Source: Nitrospirota bacterium (GTDB lineage: Bacteria > Nitrospirota > Thermodesulfovibrionia > Thermodesulfovibrionales > SM23-35). Taken from it: a stretch of 19,116 nt of DNA. Where the stretch lies: NCBI GenBank assembly GCA_016212245.1, contig JACRGU010000149.1, positions 1-19,116 on the forward strand, written 5' to 3'. Position 1 is the stretch's first letter, and every line of letters begins with the position of its first letter. The notes beneath the pieces are model-generated. The model saw nothing but the letters and a program-made list of their open reading frames with translations, was not told the DNA's origin and searched no databases. Made by a program: the position numbers and the translations under genes. Below are positions 14,263 through 19,116 of the stretch, one piece after another.

Positions 14263-15110
14263 AAAACTCGTCACTGTCGTTGAGGGCCCCTGCAAAGATA
14301 AACTGGTTTCTTACAGTCCTCGGAAAGAGGGAGGATGGTTACCATGATATTTTAAGCATCATGCAGTGCATTAACCTTTATGATGACCTTATATTTGAGC
14401 ACGCAGATACTATAGAGGTAGTGAGTGATCTAGATATACCTCTCGAGGATAATCTTATTTACAGGGCTGCATCTCTGCTCAAGCGGTATACATCTTACAG
14501 AAAGGGTGCAAAGATAGTCTTACAGAAGGATATACCGGTCGCTGCCGGTCTTGGAGGTGGTAGTAGTAATGCTGCGTATACGCTTCGGGGGCTTAATATG
14601 CTATGGGGTCTCGGGTTAAGTAATGAAGAGTTAAGTTCAATAGGTTCAGAGCTCGGCTCGGATGTCCCATTTTTTTTAAACGGTTCATTTGCCTTTGTTG
14701 AAGGGAGAGGTGAAAGAGTAACCCCATTAAAAATTAACTCATCTGTAGTGCTTCTTCTTGTCAAGCCTCCAATATCTGTCCCTGTTGCATGGGCTTATGC
14801 AAATATTAGCTGGTTGACAAAAAAAACTGATGATATTAAACTGTTTTGTCATACCCTCGAGAGAAGAAATTTTGTTTCTCTTAACACCATGCTTAATAAC
14901 GACCTTGAGAAGGCCGTGATTGAGAAATATCCAGTAGTTGGTGAGCTTAAGGAGAGGTTAATAGAAAGAGGGGCAGTAATTTCTGCAATGAGCGGCAGTG
15001 GACCAACTGTCTTTGGGGTGTTTGATAATAGAGATACAGCAAAAAAGGCTGTTAAGGCAATGAAGCCTAACTGGTGCAGAGTTGTCGAGACAGTGACGAG
15101 TGGGGCGTAG
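14259..15110 (+). CDS. ispE: 4-diphosphocytidyl-2-C-methyl-D-erythritol kinase
   Basis: Phosphorylates the 2-hydroxyl of CDP-methylerythritol in the non-mevalonate isoprenoid pathway. The 283-residue GHMP kinase has the substrate motif LRAPAKINWFL (8-18, with catalytic K13), the glycine-rich ATP loop PVAAGLGGGSSNAA (93-106), the GSDVPFFL motif with D135, and the C-terminal ISAMSGSGPTVFGVF. Length is normal. The start overlaps the TPR-gene stop by four bases. The final codons GGG GCG TAG are also bases 1-10 of the downstream tRNA-Gln gene, so the mRNA 3' end must be lost when that tRNA is excised. Confidence 0.95.
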   Translation: MKNSSLSLRAPAKINWFLTVLGKREDGYHDILSIMQCINLYDDLIFEHADTIEVVSDLDIPLEDNLIYRAASLLKRYTSYRKGAKIVLQKDIPVAAGLGGGSSNAAYTLRGLNMLWGLGLSNEELSSIGSELGSDVPFFLNGSFAFVEGRGERVTPLKINSSVVLLLVKPPISVPVAWAYANISWLTKKTDDIKLFCHTLERRNFVSLNTMLNNDLEKAVIEKYPVVGELKERLIERGAVISAMSGSGPTVFGVFDNRDTAKKAVKAMKPNWCRVVETVTSGA

Positions 15111-15175
15111 ACAAACGGCAAGTCAGGAGACTTTGGATCTCCCATCTGGAGGTTCGAATCCTCCCGCCCCAGCCA
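15101..15175 (+). tRNA. tRNA-Gln (anticodon TTG)
   Basis: A complete cloverleaf. The acceptor TGGGGCG (15101-15107) pairs with CGCCCCA (15165-15171). The D arm is GAC-aaacggcaa-GTC. The anticodon stem GGAGA/TCTCC encloses the loop CTTTGGA with anticodon TTG. The T arm is GGAGG-TTCGAAT-CCTCC, followed by discriminator G and an encoded CCA (15173-15175). It shares its first ten bases with the end of ispE and is followed at once by a perfect hairpin. Confidence 0.95.
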
Positions 15176-15176
15176 A

Positions 15177-15201
15177 CTCGATTTTGCGTTGCAAAATCGA
15201 G
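15177..15201 (+). repeat. Perfect 11-bp hairpin directly after tRNA-Gln
   Basis: CTCGATTTTGC-GTT-GCAAAATCGAG, beginning one base after the tRNA CCA. The expected T-run of an intrinsic terminator is missing; the next bases are AGTTAGAAG. It may mark an RNA processing or stabilising structure between the tRNA and prs. Confidence 0.7.
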
Positions 15202-15315
15202 AGTTAGAAGTTAAGAGTTAAAAGTTTAAAGTTATAAGTTAAGAATAGAGAGTTATATACTTAATCACAAAGGATTTTTAACTTTCAACTTTTGATTTTT
15301 AACCTTCAACTTTTA
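15202..15315. repeat. Degenerate heptamer array with inverted partner, between tRNA-Gln and prs
   Basis: Bases 15202-15257 divide cleanly into eight heptamers: AGTTAGA AGTTAAG and six relatives of AGTTAAA. Bases about 15275-15315, read on the minus strand, give AAAGTTG AAGGTTA AAAATCA AAAGTTG AAAGTTA, the same period and theme. The two arms can fold back on each other around a spacer of about 20 bases. With the hairpin before it, the repeat fills the 153-base gap up to the prs ribosome-binding site. Confidence 0.85.
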
Positions 15316-15328
15316 GTAGGAGGGAAAG

Positions 15329-16273
15329 ATGCCAGAGGGGATTAAACTTTTTACTGGTAATGCCCACAGGGAGCTTGCACAAGAGGTATCGAGTTATCTC
15401 GGTATACCTGTCGGAGACGCCACTGTAACTACCTTCAGTGACGGTGAAATTATGATACAGATTAACGAGAATGTGAGAGGCGCGGATGTGTTTGTGCTAC
15501 AGCCAACCTGCATGCCGGTAAATCATAATATTATGGAACTGCTTCTAATGATAGATGCCTTTAAGAGGGCATCCGCAAGGAGAATAACAGCTGTTATCCC
15601 TTACTATGGATATGCAAGGCAGGACAGAAAGGTTCAGCCGAGGGTCCCGATATCTGCAAAGCTTGTCGCTGACCTGATAGCTGCTGCAGGTGCAAATAGA
15701 GTCCTTACCATTGATCTCCATGCAGCCCAGATTCAGGGGTTTTTTAATATCCCTGTGGACAATCTTTATGCAGCACCTGTCCTTCTTGATTATATACGAA
15801 AGAATTATAATCTCGAAAACCTCGTAATTGTATCACCTGATGCAGGTGGTGTTGAGAGGGCAAGGGCCTTTGCAAAAAGACTTCAGTGCTCCATCGCGAT
15901 TATTGATAAAAGGCGTGAGGTGATGAATGTCTCACAGATGATGAATGTGATAGGTGAAGTTGAAGACAGGGATACCCTTATACTCGATGATATGATTGAT
16001 ACTGGTGGCACAACCACAAAAGCTACCACTGCCCTGAAGGAGAAAGGTGCAATCAGAGTTGTTGCAGCATGTACGCATGCTGTACTTTCAGGCTCTGCAG
16101 TTGATGATGTGAATAATTCAGTTATAGAGGAACTCATTGTTACAAATACAATACCCTTCGATAGTAAAAAAGAGCAGTGCAGAAAACTCACTGTTTTGAG
16201 TATAGCGCCTCTTCTTGCAGAGGCAATTAATAGGATCCATGAGGAATCTTCGATAAGTTCGCTTTTTGTATAG
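15329..16273 (+). CDS. prs: Ribose-phosphate pyrophosphokinase (PRPP synthetase)
   Basis: Makes PRPP from ribose 5-phosphate and ATP for purine, pyrimidine, His, Trp and NAD synthesis. The 314 residues match the class I length. Motifs: FSDGEIMIQINENVRG (37-51), the ATP-binding YYGYARQDRKVQPR (92-105), IDLHAAQIQGFF with H131, DAGGVERARAFAKRL (171-185) and the PRPP loop LILDDMIDTGGTT (217-229). The ATG is preceded by AGGAGGG. It follows tRNA-Gln and lies eight bases before rplY; the order prs-rplY-pth is widely conserved in bacteria. Confidence 0.96.
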   Translation: MPEGIKLFTGNAHRELAQEVSSYLGIPVGDATVTTFSDGEIMIQINENVRGADVFVLQPTCMPVNHNIMELLLMIDAFKRASARRITAVIPYYGYARQDRKVQPRVPISAKLVADLIAAAGANRVLTIDLHAAQIQGFFNIPVDNLYAAPVLLDYIRKNYNLENLVIVSPDAGGVERARAFAKRLQCSIAIIDKRREVMNVSQMMNVIGEVEDRDTLILDDMIDTGGTTTKATTALKEKGAIRVVAACTHAVLSGSAVDDVNNSVIEELIVTNTIPFDSKKEQCRKLTVLSIAPLLAEAINRIHEESSISSLFV

Positions 16274-16281
16274 GAGGATGA

Positions 16282-16929
16282 ATGGAAAGGATAACTATTA
16301 ATGCAGAGAAGCGGGAGAATGTTGGAAAGGGAGCAGCACGTGCCCTCAGACGGGAGAATATGATTCCTGCAATTCTTTACAGGGGAGGAGGGGCTCTCCC
16401 TATAAAACTTTCCAAAAAAGAACTCGCACACCTTATTAACACAACCGCTGGTGAACAGGTTATGGTAAACCTTCAGTTTGCAGATGGTGAAAGCAGGCTT
16501 GCACTTATGAAGGATTACCAGCTCGACCCCATCAAGGGAGAACTACTCCATACAGATTTTTTTGAGGTCTCGCTTACAGAAAAGGTAAGGGTTACTGTAC
16601 ATATAACAACTGTTGGAGAACCGATAGGGGTGAAGAGAGAGGGAGGGATACTACAACATGTGCTTAGGGAGATAGAGATAGAATGCCTTCCAGACAGGAT
16701 ACCACGTCGTATTGAGATAGATATATCAAAGCTCGAGACAGGCCAATCTCTTCATGTAAACGATCTGGAACTCGAAGAAGGTATAAAAGTTCTTACATCC
16801 CCTGACGAGGTTATAGTCAATGTTATAGCTCCAGTTGCTGAGGAAGCAGCACCTGCTGAGATCTCTACTGCTCCAGAAGTTGCAGAACCAGAAGTGATAA
16901 AGAAAGGTAAGAAGGAAGAGGAGGCGTAG
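16282..16929 (+). CDS. rplY: Ribosomal protein L25 (CTC/TL5 form)
   Basis: Binds 5S rRNA in the large subunit. The 215-residue long form has an N-terminal L25 domain (ITINAEKRENVGKGAARALR to about residue 95), the TL5-type beta domain with LREIEIECLPDRIPRRIEID (about 100-185), and a low-complexity Ala/Glu/Lys tail (about 185-215). A strong AGGAGG is six bases before the ATG. The stop codon TAG shares its G with the GTG start of pth. Confidence 0.95.
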   Translation: MERITINAEKRENVGKGAARALRRENMIPAILYRGGGALPIKLSKKELAHLINTTAGEQVMVNLQFADGESRLALMKDYQLDPIKGELLHTDFFEVSLTEKVRVTVHITTVGEPIGVKREGGILQHVLREIEIECLPDRIPRRIEIDISKLETGQSLHVNDLELEEGIKVLTSPDEVIVNVIAPVAEEAAPAEISTAPEVAEPEVIKKGKKEEEA

Positions 16930-17486
16930 TGTGGTTAATTGCCGGTCTTGGGAATCCGGGGAGAAGATACTCTAGAACCAGACATAATATTGGTTTTATG
17001 GTGATAGAGGAGGTTGCTAACAGACATAAAATAGATTTTGAAGATAAGGAAGAATACAGCATCGGAAGGGGCCCTATAGGAGGAGAGGATATCCTGCTTA
17101 TAGAGCCCCTTCTTTATGTAAACAGGAGCGGCCCTGTTGTTAAAAATATACTCAGAAATTTTAACATCCAACCTGAAAACCTTATAGTCATCCATGACGA
17201 CCTCGATATGGAAACAGGTAAATTAAAGATTAAGAAAAGGGGTTCATCAGGAGGACACAAGGGCGTTGAGTCAATAATACAGAGCATTGGTTCGAAGGAT
17301 TTCATAAGAGTGAAGGTCGGGATAGGAAGGGAAGAAGGAGTACACGTTGAAGATTATGTCCTGAGCAGATTCAGGAGATATGAGGTTGCATTAATCAAAG
17401 ATGTGATACAAAAGGCAGCGGATGCGATTTGTTATATTGTCTCGGAAGGAGTGGATAAGGCTATGAGTAAGTTTAATCAAGCATAA
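16929..17486 (+). CDS. pth: Peptidyl-tRNA hydrolase
   Basis: Releases peptides from peptidyl-tRNA that has dropped off ribosomes. The 185-residue protein carries the family motifs GLGNPG (6-11, N9), TRHNIGF with catalytic H19, YVNRSG (N65) and HDDLDMETGK with D90. The position of E. coli N114 (GGHNG) is Lys111 here (GGHKG), a substitution I believe occurs in some other phyla. The start is GTG at 16929, overlapping the rplY stop as TAGTG, so translation is coupled to the ribosomal gene; the first residues then read MWLIAGLGNPG. Confidence 0.94.
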   Translation: MWLIAGLGNPGRRYSRTRHNIGFMVIEEVANRHKIDFEDKEEYSIGRGPIGGEDILLIEPLLYVNRSGPVVKNILRNFNIQPENLIVIHDDLDMETGKLKIKKRGSSGGHKGVESIIQSIGSKDFIRVKVGIGREEGVHVEDYVLSRFRRYEVALIKDVIQKAADAICYIVSEGVDKAMSKFNQA

Positions 17487-17496
17487 GGGAAATGCA

Positions 17497-18750
17497 ATGC
17501 GTGATATGCTCGGCAGAGAGGAACTCATCACTGTAGAGAAGGCTCTGGAACTCATTCTGAAGCACATACCCTTTAAAACACCTGCTGAAATTAACCTTAC
17601 CATCGGAGACTCTTACGGGATGATAATTTCGAGGGATATATTTTCACCCGAGGACCTTCCTGTATTTGATAGGTCAACAGTAGATGGATTTGCAGTAAAC
17701 TCTGCTGATACATTTGGTGCTACAGAGAGCTTTCCATCATACCTTAGCATAAAAGATGAAATATTAATGGGTGAGGAGCCTGAGTTTGAGCTTAAAAAAG
17801 GCGAGGCTGCAAAGATTGCAACAGGTGGAATGCTTCCAGAGGGTGCAGATGCAGTTGTGATGCTCGAACATACCCAGCAGGTGGATGAGAGAATGATAGA
17901 GGTCGTAAAACCTGTTGCCCCAGGTGAAAATGTAATAAAGGCAGGTGAGGATGCAAAAAAGGATGAGTGTATACTGAAAAGGGGCCGTAGATTGAGGCCG
18001 CAGGACATAGGAGTACTTGCTGGCCTTGGTATAACAGATATATGGGTTTATGAAAAACCGAGGGTCTCTATTATATCGTCAGGTGATGAGATAGTCCCTG
18101 CGGATAAGCCTATAAGGCCCGGCCAGGTACGTGATATAAATTCGTATAACCTATCAGGACTGATTTTAAATGCTGGAGGCATTCCTGTAAGAAGAGGAAT
18201 ATTCAGTGATAAGTACGAGATCATAAGAGATGTTGTTGAAGAGTCTTTGAGGGATTCAGATATGGTCGTGATTACAGGTGGTAGCTCTGTAGGCACAAAG
18301 GATATGACAGCCCGGGTGATAAACGACATGGGGAAGCCAGGAGTCCTGTTCCATGGTGTATCATTAAAGCCAGGCAAACCCATGATAGGTGGCGCTGTTG
18401 GGAATGTGCCTGTTTTCGGACTTCCAGGACATCCAGTAGCAATTACAGTCTGTTTTGAACTTTTTATTGAGCCGGTATTAAAGAGGCTTACTGGAGCGGT
18501 TAATACAGCTATTCCGGTTACCAGAGGGACTGTTAAGGCCAGAATTTCAAGAAACATATCATCGAGCTCAGGAAGAGAGGAGCATGTAAGTGTTGCTATA
18601 GAGGAAAGGGGAGGGGAACTATGGGCGGTACCGATACTCGGAAAATCAGGCCTGATAACAACACTGATAAAGGCAGATGGCATGGTTGTAATACCCTTGA
18701 GAAAACTTGGAATAGAAGCAGGTGAAGTCGTTGAAGTAAGGCTTTTCTAA
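17497..18750 (+). CDS. moeA: Molybdopterin molybdotransferase MoeA
   Basis: Inserts molybdate (or tungstate) into adenylylated molybdopterin. The 417-residue protein has the MoeA domain order: an N-terminal segment with PVFDRSTVDGFAV (56-68), KIATGGMLPEGADAVV (106-121), the MogA-like domain with ISSGDEIV, TGGSSVGTKD (260-269) and FGLPGHPVA (307-315), and a C-terminal beta domain. The common form of the loop is TSGGVSVGDYD. AAGGGA lies about five bases before the chosen ATG. It is the last gene of the cluster, 10 bases after pth. Its presence implies molybdo- or tungstoenzymes in this organism, which fits an anaerobic respirer. Confidence 0.93.
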   Translation: MRDMLGREELITVEKALELILKHIPFKTPAEINLTIGDSYGMIISRDIFSPEDLPVFDRSTVDGFAVNSADTFGATESFPSYLSIKDEILMGEEPEFELKKGEAAKIATGGMLPEGADAVVMLEHTQQVDERMIEVVKPVAPGENVIKAGEDAKKDECILKRGRRLRPQDIGVLAGLGITDIWVYEKPRVSIISSGDEIVPADKPIRPGQVRDINSYNLSGLILNAGGIPVRRGIFSDKYEIIRDVVEESLRDSDMVVITGGSSVGTKDMTARVINDMGKPGVLFHGVSLKPGKPMIGGAVGNVPVFGLPGHPVAITVCFELFIEPVLKRLTGAVNTAIPVTRGTVKARISRNISSSSGREEHVSVAIEERGGELWAVPILGKSGLITTLIKADGMVVIPLRKLGIEAGEVVEVRLF

Positions 18751-18768
18751 TGTTATGTGAAAAATACC

Positions 18769-18797
18769 TTGACTTTAGGATAGAGTACAAAATAATA
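18769..18797 (+). promoter_or_regulatory. Probable sigma-70 promoter after moeA
   Basis: TTGACT (18769-18774) is followed after 17 bases by ATAATA (18792-18797), or after 18 by TAATAA. It precedes the secreted-protein gene by about 40 bases, which suggests that a new transcription unit starts here. Confidence 0.4.
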
Positions 18798-18836
18798 ATC
18801 TATGTCTAGTATAACTTCCCCAGATGGATTGATGGC

Positions 18837-19116
18837 GTGAAGAAGCTTATTCTGGTATTCATAATTGTATTTTTGATGGTTGGCACTGTAGAAGAGGCAT
18901 TTACAGCATCTTTAGTTCCAGAAATCCCATACACTTTATATGTTAATCCTTCTGTAGCCGCTTCGCTATCCTCATATGCAGGGGCATATATACTTTTCAA
19001 GTATCTTGATGACTATGGTAGACAGGTTGAGGAGTCCCGCAGAATGGTTTCCGTGGACCTCGCAACAGGGGAGGTCTCGTTTGACCCTACCTCTACCATT
19101 AAAGATGTTAAGGTCA
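18837..19116 (+). CDS. Secreted protein of unknown function, N-terminal part
   Basis: A frame from GTG at 18837 runs off the window after 93 codons. The N-terminus (KKLILVFIIVFLMVGTVEEAFTA) is a classic signal peptide, basic then hydrophobic, with likely cleavage after an Ala near residue 21-24. No lipobox Cys is seen. The mature part begins SLVPEIPYTLYVNPS and continues with a helical SLSSYAGAYILFKYLDDYGR stretch and a VDLATGEVSFDPTS segment, which I do not recognise. An in-frame stop at 18807-18809 and the absence of another start codon make GTG the only good start, although its ribosome-binding site (GATGGA) is weak. The promoter-like sequence upstream supports it as a gene. Confidence 0.6.
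   Translation, partial: MKKLILVFIIVFLMVGTVEEAFTASLVPEIPYTLYVNPSVAASLSSYAGAYILFKYLDDYGRQVEESRRMVSVDLATGEVSFDPTSTIKDVKV

Noticed and set aside
15177..15201. Intrinsic terminator after tRNA-Gln
   Set aside because: The stem is perfect, but no T-run follows on the plus strand, and prs in the same direction lacks an obvious promoter of its own.
18048..18683. 211-codon open frame on the minus strand opposite moeA
   Set aside because: Antisense shadow of moeA; the composition reflects the opposite strand's codon bias and no family resemblance is seen.

Overview
This window reads as a bacterial chromosome of roughly 40-45% G+C. The right four fifths is a dense, all plus-strand housekeeping cluster: lysC, cimA, an RseC-like gene, an EF-G-like GTPase, ileS, lspA, lgt, a TPR lipoprotein, ispE, tRNA-Gln, prs, rplY/ctc, pth, moeA. 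The gene content and protein style (CTC-type L25, citramalate synthase, EF-G-2-type GTPase, GRLGCF-type Lgt) suggest an uncultivated anaerobe of the Nitrospirota (Thermodesulfovibrio-like) or Desulfobacterota. That assignment is inference from general familiarity; no phylogeny could be run.

Region 1 (1-2690) is accessory and minus-strand. From right to left it holds a PD-(D/E)XK restriction-endonuclease-like gene, a strong integron attC-like site (1129-1222), a DUF433 antitoxin, a remnant of its DUF5615 toxin partner, a YdjM-like membrane protein and the N-terminus of an iron-sulfur-flavoprotein-type reductase. Half of another attC-like site lies just upstream of the nuclease gene. I read the stretch from about 680 to 2405 as a relic of an integron cassette array with no integrase in view. 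Positions 2350-2686 hold no gene, only short repeat remnants and a likely lysC promoter.

Region 2 (2687-18750) begins with amino-acid biosynthesis (lysC for the aspartate family, cimA for isoleucine). It continues with translation (EF-G-like, ileS) and the lipoprotein-processing pair lspA-lgt followed directly by a lipoprotein gene. It ends with isoprenoid synthesis (ispE), tRNA-Gln, PRPP synthesis (prs), ribosome and peptidyl-tRNA functions (L25, pth) and molybdenum cofactor assembly (moeA). Many junctions overlap by 1-4 nt, which implies translational coupling. The ispE stop codon lies inside the tRNA-Gln gene.

The most unusual layer is repetitive DNA inside and between these housekeeping genes. 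Exact period-7 arrays occur in cimA (5 x AAACTCA) and ileS (5 x TCACCGT, then about 3 x AGTCAAA), and also in the rseC/EF-G and tRNA/prs gaps. A G/C-rich palindromic element of about 110 bp sits in frame inside ileS, adding about 47 residues at a domain boundary. A related palindrome fills the lspA-lgt gap. These resemble in style the in-frame palindromic elements of Rickettsia and the heptameric STRR repeats of cyanobacteria, and they are the best candidates for something undescribed.

Region 3 (18751-19116) has a promoter-like sequence and the start of a secreted protein that runs off the window.
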